DNA of 64,000 nt from Phreatobacter cathodiphilus (GCF_003008515.1 NZ_CP027668.1:310001-374000), one strand, 5' to 3'; positions 27,482-37,833 are shown, counted from the stretch's first letter. Translations and numbers: made by a program. The notes: generated by a model not told the origin, from the sequence alone.

Positions 27482-28799
27482 AGGTGGCGCGCATCAGGCC
27501 GGGCATGACGAGGCCGAGGTAGAGTCCGCGCACCGCCTGCATGATGAGATAGGCGATCCACAGCCCGTCATTGCCGTAAGCCGAGAGCAGCCACCACGCG
27601 GCGATAAAGGTCGCGGTCGCCGCCAGCATGCAGTTGCGCATGGCGACGCTCCAGGTGGCGCCGATGAAGACCCCGTCGAGCAGGAAGGCCATGACCCCGG
27701 TGAAGGGCGTCAGCGCCATGTAGGGCAGGAAGCGCCGCGCCTCGGCCCTGACGGCCTCGGAGGTCGAGACGAGGTCGATGGCCTGGCCGCCGGCGGTGAA
27801 GAAGACGGCCGAGGCGAGCGTGCCGAAGACGATGGCCCAGAGGCTCGACAGAAAGACCGCGCGGCGGAAGGCCTTTTCGTCGCGGGCGCCCACCGCCTGG
27901 CCGCCGAGCTGCTCGGCCGAGGTGGCGAAACCGTCGAGGAAGAAGGCGACGACGCCGACGAAGTTCATCAGGATGGCGTTGGCGGCCAGCACCGTGTCGC
28001 CGCCGACCGCGCCCTGCCGGGTGAAGAAGGCGAAGGACCCGACCAGCAGCGCCGTCCGGATCATGATGTCGCGGTTGATGGCGATGGTGCGGAGGATACG
28101 CGCCCGGTCGAGCACGACCCGCCAGGGCACGGCGAAGCGCCAGCCGAGCGAGGACAAGACCACCACCATCCCGACGGCCGCGCCGCCCCATTCGGCCAGC
28201 GCATTGGCCGTGGCGGCGCCCGTGATGCCGAGACCGAGGACGGAGACGAAGACGACCGTCAGCGCCATGTTGGCGACGTTGATGACGATCTGCAGCACGA
28301 GGCCCGTGACGGTGCGCGCCTGCCCGATGAGCCAGCCGAGCACGGCGAAATTGACGAAGACCGCGGGAGCCGACCACAGCCGGATCGAGACATAGGTGTC
28401 GGCCGCCGCGGTGACGGCCGGCGAGGCGCCCATGGCCGTGAAGAACAGGAAGAGCAGCGGCTTCTGCAGCAGGATGAGCGCGAGGCCGAGCGCGACCGCG
28501 AGGAGGAGGGCGCGGGCGATGACGGCACGCTTCTCCACCTCGTCGGCGCGGCCGACCGCCTGGGCGGTGAGCCCGATCGTGCCCATGCGCAGGAAGGCGA
28601 AGGCCCAGAACAGGACGTCGATGACCACGGCGCCGAGGGCGACGGCGGCCAGCGCCGTGGCGTCGCCGAGCCGCCCGATGGCGGTGGCGCTGACGATGCC
28701 GAGCAGCGGCGTCGTCACATGGGCGAAGATCATCGGCACCGCGATGGCGAGCACGCGGCGATGGGTCACCACGGGGGAGGCGGGGAGGGCGGCTGTCAC
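27474..28799 (-). CDS. MATE family efflux transporter (DinF-like)
   Basis: 441-residue inner-membrane protein with about twelve hydrophobic helices. The opening [20 protein letters not shown] and the repeated half starting near residue 230 fit the MATE fold of two six-helix bundles. It exports drugs or metabolites in exchange for Na+ or H+. The closest look is the DinF subgroup, but no SOS box is evident upstream. It converges on and overlaps pyrD by 8 bp, so each mRNA carries antisense sequence to the other's 3' end. Confidence 0.9.
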   Translation of the reverse strand: MTAALPASPVVTHRRVLAIAVPMIFAHVTTPLLGIVSATAIGRLGDATALAAVALGAVVIDVLFWAFAFLRMGTIGLTAQAVGRADEVEKRAVIARALLLAVALGLALILLQKPLLFLFFTAMGASPAVTAAADTYVSIRLWSAPAVFVNFAVLGWLIGQARTVTGLVLQIVINVANMALTVVFVSVLGLGITGAATANALAEWGGAAVGMVVVLSSLGWRFAVPWRVVLDRARILRTIAINRDIMIRTALLVGSFAFFTRQGAVGGDTVLAANAILMNFVGVVAFFLDGFATSAEQLGGQAVGARDEKAFRRAVFLSSLWAIVFGTLASAVFFTAGGQAIDLVSTSEAVRAEARRFLPYMALTPFTGVMAFLLDGVFIGATWSVAMRNCMLAATATFIAAWWLLSAYGNDGLWIAYLIMQAVRGLYLGLVMPGLMRATFR

Positions 28800-29100
28800 C
28801 CTGCCGTTCTAGCCGGGCGCGGCGGGAAATCCAGCGGCTGAGAGGGCAGGGGAGCCATGGGGCGGTCGCGGGACGCGGCGGTGTGATCGGCGGCGCGGGT
28901 GTTGCCCCGGCCCCTCACACTTGCCCTCTCCCCGCAGGCGGGGAGAGGGGGACTATGACGCTGTGCCTCTCCAAAGCCGAACTGCCAGTTGGCAGGAACT
29001 GGGTCATCGGGTTTGCTCCGAATCTGGACGGCAGGCGCGAAACCCTCTCCCTTCATGGGAGAGGGTGGCCGCGTCAGCGGCCGGGTGAGGGAGGAGCCAC
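28800..29100. other. intergenic stretch holding repeat copies
   Basis: No credible gene. It contains a REP-like copy at 28911-28951, a short hairpin (CTGCCAGTTGGCAG, about 28983-28996) and the left repeat of the DUF559 unit from 29041. Confidence 0.7.
28911..28951. repeat. REP-like repeat, copy C
   Basis: CCCCTCACACTTGCCCTCTC then a CCCCGCAGGCGGGG hairpin and AGAGGGGG. Same family and orientation as copy A at 26174-26214. Confidence 0.8.
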
Positions 29101-29499
29101 ATGCCCTCCGCCTTTGCGCGGTCCTTGCGCCGAAACGCGACTGGCATCGAAAGAATTCTCTGGGATGTCCTGCGCAACCGCCGGCTGAACGGCTTGAAGT
29201 TCCGGAGACAAGTTCCGCTCGGACCCTATGTGGCCGACTTCGCCTGCTTCGACCCTAAGATCATCGTCGAAGCAGACGGCGCCCAGCACGCCGGCAGCGC
29301 CCACGACCAAGCACGGGATGCATGGTTCAGACAGCGCGGGTTTGCGGTCCTCAGGTTCTGGAACCACGAGGTGACCACCAATCCGCATGCTGTGCTCGAC
29401 AGGATCGTCCTGACTTCGACGCAACTCCCCAGACGGATCAAGGACTCACCCTCACCCGGGGCCTGACGGCGCCACCCTCTCCCATGAAGGGAGAGGGTT
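29041..29499. mobile_element. DUF559 gene bounded by terminal inverted repeats
   Basis: The left repeat (29041-29095) begins AACCCTCTCCCTTCATGGGA and runs through GAGAGGGTGG to GGGTGAGGG. The right repeat (29445-29499) is its near reverse complement over about 55 bp, with a few differences in the GCGTCAGCGG centre. The endonuclease gene starts 5 bp inside the left repeat and its stop lies within the right repeat, so the unit is just repeat, gene, repeat. Target-site duplications are not obvious by eye. Mobility is inferred, not shown. Confidence 0.55.
29101..29466 (+). CDS. DUF559 domain endonuclease-like protein
   Basis: 121-residue PD-(D/E)xK-type protein, related to very-short-patch repair nucleases. 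The core runs from LRRNATGIERILWDVLRNRR (Glu near 17) through FRRQVPLGPYVADFACFD (Asp near 46) to IIVEADGAQH (Glu 57, His 63) and VLRFWNHEV. The family is common in Alphaproteobacteria with no settled role. The gene lies inside a pair of inverted repeats and its last codons (SPGA) are encoded by the right repeat, so C-terminus and repeat have evolved together. It has no partner methylase nearby. Confidence 0.88.
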   Translation: MPSAFARSLRRNATGIERILWDVLRNRRLNGLKFRRQVPLGPYVADFACFDPKIIVEADGAQHAGSAHDQARDAWFRQRGFAVLRFWNHEVTTNPHAVLDRIVLTSTQLPRRIKDSPSPGA

Positions 29500-29550
29500 A
29501 TGTGCCCGCCTCACGCCGCGACCGCGCAATTTGCCCGGCCCGCCACCACC

Positions 29551-30438
29551 TCACCCCTTATGCCCGGCCTCCCAGCCGAGCATCGCCTGCTTGCGGGTCA
29601 GGCCCCAGTGATAGCCGGTGAGCGCGCCGGAGCGGCCGAGCACCCGGTGGCAGGGCACGACGAAGGAAATGGGGTTCTTGCCCACCGCCGCCCCCACCGC
29701 CCGCGCCGCCGTGGGCCGGCCGATGTGGTTCGCGATGGTGGAATAGGTCGTCGCCTTGCCCATGGGGATGCGCAGCAGCGTCTCCCAGACCCTGACCTCA
29801 AAATCGGTGCCGATGAGGCAGACCCGCAGCGGCTGGTCGCCGGTCCAGGCGGCGGGATCGAACACCCGGTGCGCCAGCGGGGCGGTCGCCGCCGCATCCT
29901 CGACGAAGACCGCCTTCGGCCAGCGGCCCTTCATGTCGGCGAGCGCCGAAGGCTCGCCGCCCGGTTCGCAGAAGCCCAGCCCGGCGAGGCCGCGGTCGGT
30001 CGCCACCACGATGGCGAGGCCGAAGGGCGAGGGGTGGAAGCCGTAGCGCATGGTGAGGCCCTCGGCACCGGTCTTGAACTCGCCCGGCGACATGGCCTCG
30101 TGGGTGACGAAGAGGTCGTGCAGCCGCCCCGGGCCGGAATAGCCGACCTCGTAGGCGGTATCGAGGACGCTGGCCTCGTCCCGCAGCAGCGCGCGCGCCG
30201 CATCGAGCGTGATCGCCTGCAGGAAGTCCTTCGGCGTCAGGCCCGCCCAGCGGCGGAACAGGTGGTGCAGGTGGCCGGCGGAGAGGCCGACATGGCCGGC
30301 CATCTCCTCCACCGAGGGCTGGCGGCGCCAGTGGTCGGTGATGAAGGCGAGGGTCCGGCGGACGACCTCGTAGTCGTCGGCGGCCTCGGCGAGGCGGATG
30401 GGGCGGCCGTGCTGTTCGAGCTGGACGACGTTGAGCAT
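29551..30438 (-). CDS. AraC-HTH / methylated-DNA--protein-cysteine methyltransferase (Ada-like)
   Basis: 295-residue two-domain protein. Residues about 20-115 are an AraC-type HTH (VEEMAGHVGLSAGHLHHLFR, ending SPGEFK). Residues about 125-290 are an O6-alkylguanine-DNA alkyltransferase with the helix PMGKATTYSTIANHIGRP, Arg finger region and acceptor Cys in FVVPCHRVLG. The N-terminal Ada zinc domain with its phosphotriester-accepting Cys is missing, so it can repair O6-methylguanine but should not use the classical Ada switch. It may regulate by another signal or only use the HTH to bind DNA. Start at MLNVVQLEQHG. Confidence 0.92.
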   Translation of the reverse strand: MLNVVQLEQHGRPIRLAEAADDYEVVRRTLAFITDHWRRQPSVEEMAGHVGLSAGHLHHLFRRWAGLTPKDFLQAITLDAARALLRDEASVLDTAYEVGYSGPGRLHDLFVTHEAMSPGEFKTGAEGLTMRYGFHPSPFGLAIVVATDRGLAGLGFCEPGGEPSALADMKGRWPKAVFVEDAAATAPLAHRVFDPAAWTGDQPLRVCLIGTDFEVRVWETLLRIPMGKATTYSTIANHIGRPTAARAVGAAVGKNPISFVVPCHRVLGRSGALTGYHWGLTRKQAMLGWEAGHKG

Positions 30439-30520
30439 GGAAGGGCTCCGGTGACGAACTGGCGCGACTGTGGACCCTCGATGCGCCGGCCTCCACCCGA
30501 TTTCTGCGGGTGCCGGCGCC

Positions 30521-30985
30521 CTATTCGGCGATGGCCGCGACCGTTCCCCCGCTCAGCGCGAGGAGATCGGAAAAGCGCGTGCGGAACACGGCGTTCGGGG
30601 CGCCGGCCGCCGCCCAGATGGGATCGATCGCGGCGAGGTCGGCGTCGACGAGGACGATCGGCGCCGTCAGGTGACCGACCGGCGCGACGCCGCCGATGGC
30701 GAAGCCCGTCACGTCGCGCACCCAGCGGACGTCGGGGCGCTCGACGGCTGCGCCGACGAGGTCGGCCACCTTGCCCGTGTCGACGCGGTTGGTGCCGCTG
30801 GCGATGACGAGCACCGGCCGATCGCCGGCGCGGAACACGAGGGACTTGGCGATCTGCGCCACCGCGCAGCCGACCGCGGCCGCCGCTTCCGCCGCCGTGC
30901 GCGTGCTGGCGGGGAAGGTGACGATCGTGTCGTCGTGACCCGCATCCCTGAGCGCCCCCCGGACGCGGTCGGTCGATCCTGCCAT
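30521..30985 (-). CDS. YbaK/EbsC family aminoacyl-tRNA deacylase
   Basis: 154-residue protein of the YbaK/ProX editing fold. It shows the conserved CAVAQIAKSLVFRAGDRP (the Lys of KSL is a family residue), ASGTNRVDTGKVADLVG and VTGFAIGGVAPVGH. Relatives hydrolyse mischarged tRNAs in trans, such as Cys-tRNAPro or Ala-tRNAPro; the specificity here is not readable. Same strand as DUF2244, which ends 13 bp upstream, so likely the second gene of that transcript. Confidence 0.88.
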   Translation of the reverse strand: MAGSTDRVRGALRDAGHDDTIVTFPASTRTAAEAAAAVGCAVAQIAKSLVFRAGDRPVLVIASGTNRVDTGKVADLVGAAVERPDVRWVRDVTGFAIGGVAPVGHLTAPIVLVDADLAAIDPIWAAAGAPNAVFRTRFSDLLALSGGTVAAIAE

Positions 30986-30998
30986 GTGTGTGGTTCCG

Positions 30999-31535
30999 TC
31001 AGTCGAAATGGGTACGGACCGGGCCTCGCCGGGCCTCGGCCAATGCTGCGGTGAGCGCCTTGCCGAAGCCTTCCCGCTCCACCGGCGGCAGGAAGGTGGC
31101 GATGTCGAGCCGCCGTCGTCCCTCGTCGAGGGTGAGGCCGAGCACCTGCCCGTCCTCCTCGTCGCGCGTCTGCTGCAGCCGGGTCCAGGCCGGATTGAAC
31201 CGCCATTCGCGCGCCCGGCCGTGCCAAGTCACCTTGCGGATGCGGATCTCGGTCGGCGTGACGATGACCTCCTCGAAGGCCCGCGCATGGCGGTAGTTGG
31301 CCCGGAAGGCGAGGAAGATGATGATGACGTCGAGCCCGAGGAAGGGCAGGACCGGCCAGGCGCCGATGGAGGTGAAGATCACCGCGCCGACGAGATTGAC
31401 GGCCCCGACCGCCGTCATGACGGCGATGAAGCCGGGCCAGCCCATGGAGCGGTGCGGCGTCAGCAGCGCCGCGAAGAGGGGAGCCTCCTCGGCGGCGTCG
31501 TGAACCGTGGCTGCGTCTGTATTGCCGGTGCTCAT
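30999..31535 (-). CDS. DUF2244 membrane protein
   Basis: 178-residue protein with two membrane helices near residues 35-80 (GFIAVMTAVGAVNLVGAVIF and a second starting GAWPVLPFLGLDVIIIFLAF) and a cytoplasmic C-terminal domain (VTPTEIRIRKVTWHGRAREW). DUF2244 proteins are found in Alphaproteobacteria, often next to nth as here; function unknown. Its start is only 22 bp from the divergent nth start, so promoters must overlap coding sequence or start further inside. Confidence 0.87.
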   Translation of the reverse strand: MSTGNTDAATVHDAAEEAPLFAALLTPHRSMGWPGFIAVMTAVGAVNLVGAVIFTSIGAWPVLPFLGLDVIIIFLAFRANYRHARAFEEVIVTPTEIRIRKVTWHGRAREWRFNPAWTRLQQTRDEEDGQVLGLTLDEGRRRLDIATFLPPVEREGFGKALTAALAEARRGPVRTHFD

Positions 31536-31557
31536 CGCCTGCGACTATACGACCTCC

Positions 31558-32325
31558 ATGCGCGCTCCGACCACTCCCAGGAAGTCAGACCGGTCCACCA
31601 CCGCGAAGGCGCCGCCGAAGCGCCCGGCCAAGGCCATCGCCAATCTCGCCGCGGCGAAGGCCGCCGCCAGGCGCCGCAAGCGTGACGCCCTGACGCGGGA
31701 GGAGATCGAGGCGATCTTCTTCCGCTTTCATCAGGTCGAGCCCGAGCCGAAGGGCGAACTGGAGAGCGTCAACGCCTATACGCTGCTCGTCGCCGTGGCG
31801 CTCTCCGCCCAGGCCACCGACGTCGGCGTCAACAAGGCGACGCGCGCCCTGTTCAAGATCGCCGACACGCCGGAAAAGATGGTCGCCCTCGGCGAGGAGG
31901 CGCTGATCGGCCACATCAAGACCATCGGCCTGTTCCGCACCAAGGCGAAGAACGTCATCGCCCTGTCGCAGCGCCTCATCGCCGAGCATGGCGGCGAAGT
32001 GCCGGCCGATCGCGAGGCGCTGGAGACGCTCCCCGGCGTCGGCCGCAAGACCGCGAACGTCGTCCTCAACATGGCCTTCGGCGTTCCCACCATCGCGGTG
32101 GACACCCATCTGTTCCGCGTCGCCAACCGCACGGGCCTCGCCGCCGGCAAAACGCCGCTGGCGGTGGAGCTGGGGCTGGAGAAGGTCGTGCCGGACGCCT
32201 ACCGGCTGCATGCGCACCACTGGCTGATCCTGCACGGGCGCTACGTCTGCAAGGCGGCCAAGCCTGACTGTCCGCGCTGCCTCATTGCCGACATCTGCCG
32301 CTTCGAGCACAAGACGCCCGCCTGA
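31558..32325 (+). CDS. nth: endonuclease III
   Basis: 255-residue base-excision-repair DNA glycosylase/AP lyase for oxidised pyrimidines. Motifs: HhH-GPD with catalytic Lys in LPGVGRKTANVVLNMAFG, catalytic Asp in IAVDTHLFRVANRTG, and the 4Fe-4S cluster CKAAKPDCPRCLIADIC. The N-terminal 50 residues are a Lys/Ala/Arg-rich extension (KAPPKRPAKAIANLAAAKAA), typical of the rhizobial form and probably DNA-binding. Start at MRAPTTPRKSD; an upstream ATG would overlap the divergent DUF2244 gene. Confidence 0.95.
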   Translation: MRAPTTPRKSDRSTTAKAPPKRPAKAIANLAAAKAAARRRKRDALTREEIEAIFFRFHQVEPEPKGELESVNAYTLLVAVALSAQATDVGVNKATRALFKIADTPEKMVALGEEALIGHIKTIGLFRTKAKNVIALSQRLIAEHGGEVPADREALETLPGVGRKTANVVLNMAFGVPTIAVDTHLFRVANRTGLAAGKTPLAVELGLEKVVPDAYRLHAHHWLILHGRYVCKAAKPDCPRCLIADICRFEHKTPA

Positions 32326-32445
32326 GACCCGTGCGGACGCGGCGTGGCCTTGCGTCGTGCCGGCTTTCCCTCGCCGCGGCTTCGCGTAAGATCGCGCCAT
32401 CAATCGATCCGAGATGGACAGGCATTCGGATCCAGGGAGGAACCG

Positions 32446-33999
<1,554 letters not shown>

Positions 34000-34000
<1 letters not shown>

Positions 34001-34435
34001 TGGTCTATCTCGACACGTCGTTCATCGTTGCAGCCCTGTCGCAGGACGCAATGACTCAAGCCGTCCATCATTGGCTGGAGAGCCATGGGACCGAGCATCT
34101 TGCAATCAGCGACTGGACGATCACGGAAGTCTCCTCGGCGCTCGCAATCAGGTTGCGGACGGGAAGCATTTCGCTGGATCAGCGTGCGGCTTGCCTGTCC
34201 GCCTTCAACGCGATGACCGCCGACAGCCTCGCCACGCTCGCGGTGGAGGCCCGGCATTTTCGAATGGCGGCCGCCTTTGTCGATCAGCAGAAACGCGGCC
34301 TGCGCGCCGGAGACGCCGTGCACCTGGCTGTCGCAGCGACCCATGGGCGCTTCCGTTCACGCGCTCGACCGGTGTCTTGCCGAGGCCGGCCCGCTCCTCG
34401 GCATACCGACCCGCCTGCTCGCTGCGGCGCCATGA
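34000..34435 (+). pseudogene. VapC-like PIN toxin, frameshifted near the 3' end
   Basis: Begins as a normal PIN-domain ribonuclease: MVYLDTSFIVAAL (Asp5), TITEVSSALA (Glu43) and LRAGDAVHLAVAATHG (Asp105). After the GGG at 34345-34347 the frame turns into an unrelated Arg/Pro-rich tail ending at 34485. Removing one G restores ASVHALDRCLAEAGPLLGIP and a stop at 34435, with the fourth acidic residue (Asp of HALDR), the right family ending and length. So one base appears inserted. The present product lacks that Asp and the last strand and is probably inactive, unless the run is a read error or a slippage site. Confidence 0.8.
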
Positions 34436-34523
34436 CCGGCTGCACGGCGCCCGCTCGGGTTGCTCGCGCCGCGATGTCGCGCTAACTGCGGCTGTCGCCC
34501 TCACAGGATCCCCCCGAAACGGC

Positions 34524-35393
34524 ATGTTCTGGTCGCTCTACGCAAACGTGCTCGTCCAGGGCATCCTGACGGGCCTGGTCTACGGCCTGATGGCGCTCGG
34601 CCTGTCGGTGATCTTCGGCGTCGTCCGCGTCGTCAACTTCGCCCATGGCGAATTCGCCGTCGTCGCCATGTACGCCGCCTTCGTGCTGTTCCGCTCCTTC
34701 GGCGTCGACCCCTTCCTGTCCATGCTGCCGATCGCCATGGCCTTCTTTGTTATCGGCTACGGGTTGCAGCGCGTGCTCATCAATCCCTTCGTGTCGCGCC
34801 CCGAGCACGAGCAGTTCATCCTGCTGGTCGGCCTCGCCATCATCCTCGTCAACGGGACGCTGATGATCTTCGGGCCCGACGCCCGCAGCGCCAACCTTCC
34901 CTATTCCTTCGACAGCTGGGAGGTCGGCGCGATCATCGTCGACAAGGTCCGCGTCTATGCCGCGCTCGCGGCGCTGGCCGTGGCCGCGCTCCTCTTCGCC
35001 TTCTTCCGCTTCACAGATACGGGCGTCGCCATCCGCGCCTGTGCCGACAATCTCGTCGGCGCCGCCGTCGTCGGCCTCGACGTGAAGAAGCTCTACGCGC
35101 TCACCTTCGGCCTCGGCCTCGCCTGCGTGGGGGCCGCCGGGGCGCTGATGGTGACGCTCACCGACGCCACGCCCATGATCGCGCCGGCCTTCACGCTGCT
35201 CGCCTTCACCATCGTCATCATCGGCGGCATGGGCTCGATGACCGGTGCCATCGTCGGCGGCCTGCTCATCGGCATTGCCGAGGCCATGGCCTCCGTCCTG
35301 ATTGCGCCCTCGATGAAGACCATGGCCTCCTTCGGCCTCCTGGTCCTGGTGCTGGCGCTCCGCCCGCAGGGCCTGTTGGGAAAGCGCGCATGA
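34524..35393 (+). CDS. livH: branched-chain amino-acid type ABC permease LivH
   Basis: 289-residue inner-membrane permease. The start MFWSLYANVLVQGILTGLVY and the segment LMALGLSVIFGVVRVVNFAH are the LivH opening; the conserved GLDVKKLYALTFGLGLACVG and FTIVIIGGMGSMTGAIVGGL carry the coupling helix and family glycines. About eight helices. It starts 88 bp after the restored end of the toxin gene and overlaps livM by 4 bp. Start fixed by the family N-terminus. Confidence 0.93.
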   Translation: MFWSLYANVLVQGILTGLVYGLMALGLSVIFGVVRVVNFAHGEFAVVAMYAAFVLFRSFGVDPFLSMLPIAMAFFVIGYGLQRVLINPFVSRPEHEQFILLVGLAIILVNGTLMIFGPDARSANLPYSFDSWEVGAIIVDKVRVYAALAALAVAALLFAFFRFTDTGVAIRACADNLVGAAVVGLDVKKLYALTFGLGLACVGAAGALMVTLTDATPMIAPAFTLLAFTIVIIGGMGSMTGAIVGGLLIGIAEAMASVLIAPSMKTMASFGLLVLVLALRPQGLLGKRA

Positions 35394-36406
35394 GCCCCTT
35401 CGCAACTCTCGCCCGCCTGGTGGACGAGGCGCCGCGCCGCGCCCTCGTCCTGCTCGCCGTCTTCCTCGCCGTCCTGCTGGCGGCCCCGGCCGTGCTCGAC
35501 CGCTACCTGCTCTCGGTCTTCTTCCTGATCTTCTGGTTCGCCACCGTCGGCCAGGCCTGGAACATCATGATGGGCTTTTGCGGCCAGCTCTCCCTCGGCC
35601 ACGCGCTCTATGTCGGCCTCGGCGGCTACATGGGCGCACTGCTGTGGGTGAAGTTCGGCATCTCACCGGCCGTCGCCATCGTCCCGGCCATGCTGGTGGC
35701 CATGACCTTCGGCGCCGTCATCGGCTGGCTCGGTTTCCGCTTCGGCATCGAGGGCGTCTATTTCGCCCTCCTCACCATCGCCTTCGCCGAGGTCGCCCGC
35801 ATCGGCTTCGACAACTGGTCCTTCGTCGGCGGGGCCGCCGGCTTCTTCATTCCCGTCTCGGCCACGGCGAGCCCCGTGAACCTGCGCGGCGGACCGATGC
35901 TGTTCTACTATGTCGGCCTCGCCATGATGATCGTTGCGTTCCTCGTCTGCGCTGCGCTCCGTCGTTCGAAGCTCGGCCATGCCTGGCTCGCCGTGCGCGA
36001 GGACGCCGAGGCGGCGCGGGCGCTGGGCATCGACGTCTTCCGCGCCAAGATGGCGGCGGTGGTGCTCTCGGCCGCCATGACCGCGGTGGCCGGCGTCGTC
36101 TATGCCTTCTACCAGAACAACCTCTTTCCCAGTCAGACCTTCGACATCGCCCGCTCCATCGAGATGATCCTGGCGCCGATCATCGGCGGCCTCGGCACCC
36201 TGTTCGGACCGGTCCTCGGCGCCTTCATTCTCACCCCCCTCGGCCAGACGCTCATCGCCCTCGTCGAGAAGATCGCCGGCCGCGCCATTCCCGGCGTCAA
36301 CCTCGTCTTCTACGGTGCCGCCCTGATGGTCATCATCTGGTACGCGCCGAACGGCGTCTGGCCCTGGCTGAAGAAGAAGCTCGGCATTCCGGAGGGGCGC
36401 GAATGA
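35390..36406 (+). CDS. livM: branched-chain amino-acid type ABC permease LivM
   Basis: 338-residue permease partner of LivH. After an N-terminal anchor (about residues 20-40) come WNIMMGFCGQLSLGHALYVG, the LivM family hallmark, FRFGIEGVYFALLTIAFAEV, the LAVREDAEAARALGIDVFRA coupling region and IIGGLGTLFGPVLGAFILTP. ATGA overlaps link it to livH upstream and livG downstream, so all four transport genes form one translation-coupled unit. Confidence 0.94.
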   Translation: MSPFATLARLVDEAPRRALVLLAVFLAVLLAAPAVLDRYLLSVFFLIFWFATVGQAWNIMMGFCGQLSLGHALYVGLGGYMGALLWVKFGISPAVAIVPAMLVAMTFGAVIGWLGFRFGIEGVYFALLTIAFAEVARIGFDNWSFVGGAAGFFIPVSATASPVNLRGGPMLFYYVGLAMMIVAFLVCAALRRSKLGHAWLAVREDAEAARALGIDVFRAKMAAVVLSAAMTAVAGVVYAFYQNNLFPSQTFDIARSIEMILAPIIGGLGTLFGPVLGAFILTPLGQTLIALVEKIAGRAIPGVNLVFYGAALMVIIWYAPNGVWPWLKKKLGIPEGRE

Positions 36407-37125
36407 CCACGCTCCTCGACGTCCGCGGCGTCACCAAGCGCTTCCGCGGCCTCACCGCCGTGGATGCGGTCTCCCTCTCCGTGGAGGAGGGCGAGATCTT
36501 CGCCGTCATCGGCCCCAACGGTGCCGGCAAGACGACGCTCTTCAACATGATCGCCGGGGCCATGGCGCCCGATGCCGGCTCCATCACCTTCGCCGGCGAG
36601 CGCGCCGACGGCCTTCCGCCCCACGAGCTCTGTCGGCGGGGCCTCGCCCGCACCTTCCAGATCGTCCGGCCCTTCCCCGAACTCACCGTCATGGAGAACG
36701 CCACGATCGGCGCCATGATGCGCGCGCCTGACATGGATGCGGCCCGCGTCAAGGCCGGCGAGGTGCTGCGCCAGCTCGACCTGTGGGACCGGCGGGACGC
36801 CAGGGCGAAGTCGCTGACCCTTCCCGATCGGAAGCGCCTCGAATGCGCCCGGGCGCTCGCCACGGGGCCTCGGCTCCTGCTCCTCGACGAGGTCATGGCG
36901 GGCCTCAGGCCGACCGAGGTCGACCGCATCGTCGCCATCCTGCGCGAGGTCAACCGGTCCGGCGTCACCATCCTGCTCATCGAGCACGTCATGCGCGCCA
37001 CCATGGCGCTGGCGGGGCGCATCCACGTCCTCCACCACGGGGCCACCATCGCCGAGGGCACACCGGAGGAGGTGACGCGCCATCCCAAGGTGCTCGAGAG
37101 CTATCTCGGGGCGGAGGCTCTCTAG
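36403..37125 (+). CDS. livG: branched-chain amino-acid type ABC ATPase LivG
   Basis: 240-residue ATPase. Walker A IGPNGAGKTTLFN, the LivG-specific LARTFQIVRPFPELTVMENA, Walker B LLLLDEVMAGLRPTEV and switch His in LLIEHVMRATMALAGR. The ABC signature is unusual: in place of LSGGQ or LSYGQ it reads SLTLPDRKRLECARALAT, keeping the RxLExARAL part. This variant occurs in some LivG-like proteins; here the paired LivF has a normal signature. Confidence 0.93.
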   Translation: MTTLLDVRGVTKRFRGLTAVDAVSLSVEEGEIFAVIGPNGAGKTTLFNMIAGAMAPDAGSITFAGERADGLPPHELCRRGLARTFQIVRPFPELTVMENATIGAMMRAPDMDAARVKAGEVLRQLDLWDRRDARAKSLTLPDRKRLECARALATGPRLLLLDEVMAGLRPTEVDRIVAILREVNRSGVTILLIEHVMRATMALAGRIHVLHHGATIAEGTPEEVTRHPKVLESYLGAEAL

Positions 37126-37830
37126 ATGCTGTTCGTCCACGACATCGACGTCTTCCACGGTGACGCCCAGGCGCTCGACAAGGTCTCGCTCGAGGTGCCC
37201 GAGCGCTCCATCGTCGCCATCGTCGGCGCCAACGGGGCGGGCAAGACCTCGCTCATCCGCACCATCGCCGGCATGCACCGGCCCGCCGCCGGCATCATCC
37301 GCTTCAAGGACCGCGACATCACCGGCCTGCCGAGCCACGAGGTCTGCGACCTCGGCATCGGCCAGGTGGCCGAAGGCCGCCAGGTGTTCCCGAGCCTGTC
37401 TGTGGCCGAGAACCTCGCCATGGGCGCCATGATCCCGCGCGCCCGCCGCCACAAGGCGCGCAACCTGGAGCGCGTCTACGCCATGTTCCCCAGGCTCCTG
37501 GAGCGTTCCGGCCAGGCCGCAGGCACGCTGTCGGGCGGCGAGCAGCAGATGGTCGCGATCGGCCGCTGCCTGATGGGCGAGCCGGAACTGGTCATGTTCG
37601 ACGAGCCGTCACTCGGTCTCGCCCCGACCGTCGTGCAGGATGTGCTGCGCACCATCCGCGACCTCGCCGAGGGCGGCCTCACCTGCGTCCTAGTCGAGCA
37701 GAACGTTGCGGTGTCCCTCAAGCTCGCCAGCCGCGGCTATGTGCTGGAGAACGGCCGGATGACCCTCTCCGGCACGGGCACGGAGCTCCTCGCCGACGAC
37801 GGCGTCAGGAAGGCCTATCTCGGGATGTGA
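37126..37830 (+). CDS. livF: branched-chain amino-acid type ABC ATPase LivF
   Basis: 234-residue ATPase, last gene of the operon, starting directly at the livG stop. Walker A VGANGAGKTSLIRT, the LivF feature GIGQVAEGRQVFPSLSVAEN, signature LSGGEQQMVAIGRCL, Walker B LVMFDEPSLGLAPTVV and CVLVEQNVAVSLKLA. It converges on thrC with only 3 bp between the stop codons and no terminator, so transcripts must overlap. Confidence 0.94.
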   Translation: MLFVHDIDVFHGDAQALDKVSLEVPERSIVAIVGANGAGKTSLIRTIAGMHRPAAGIIRFKDRDITGLPSHEVCDLGIGQVAEGRQVFPSLSVAENLAMGAMIPRARRHKARNLERVYAMFPRLLERSGQAAGTLSGGEQQMVAIGRCLMGEPELVMFDEPSLGLAPTVVQDVLRTIRDLAEGGLTCVLVEQNVAVSLKLASRGYVLENGRMTLSGTGTELLADDGVRKAYLGM

Positions 37831-37833
37831 CCC

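Noticed and set aside
26174-29499. CRISPR array
   Set aside because: The repeated units are palindromes in mixed orientation with irregular spacing and no cas genes; they are REP-like repeats.
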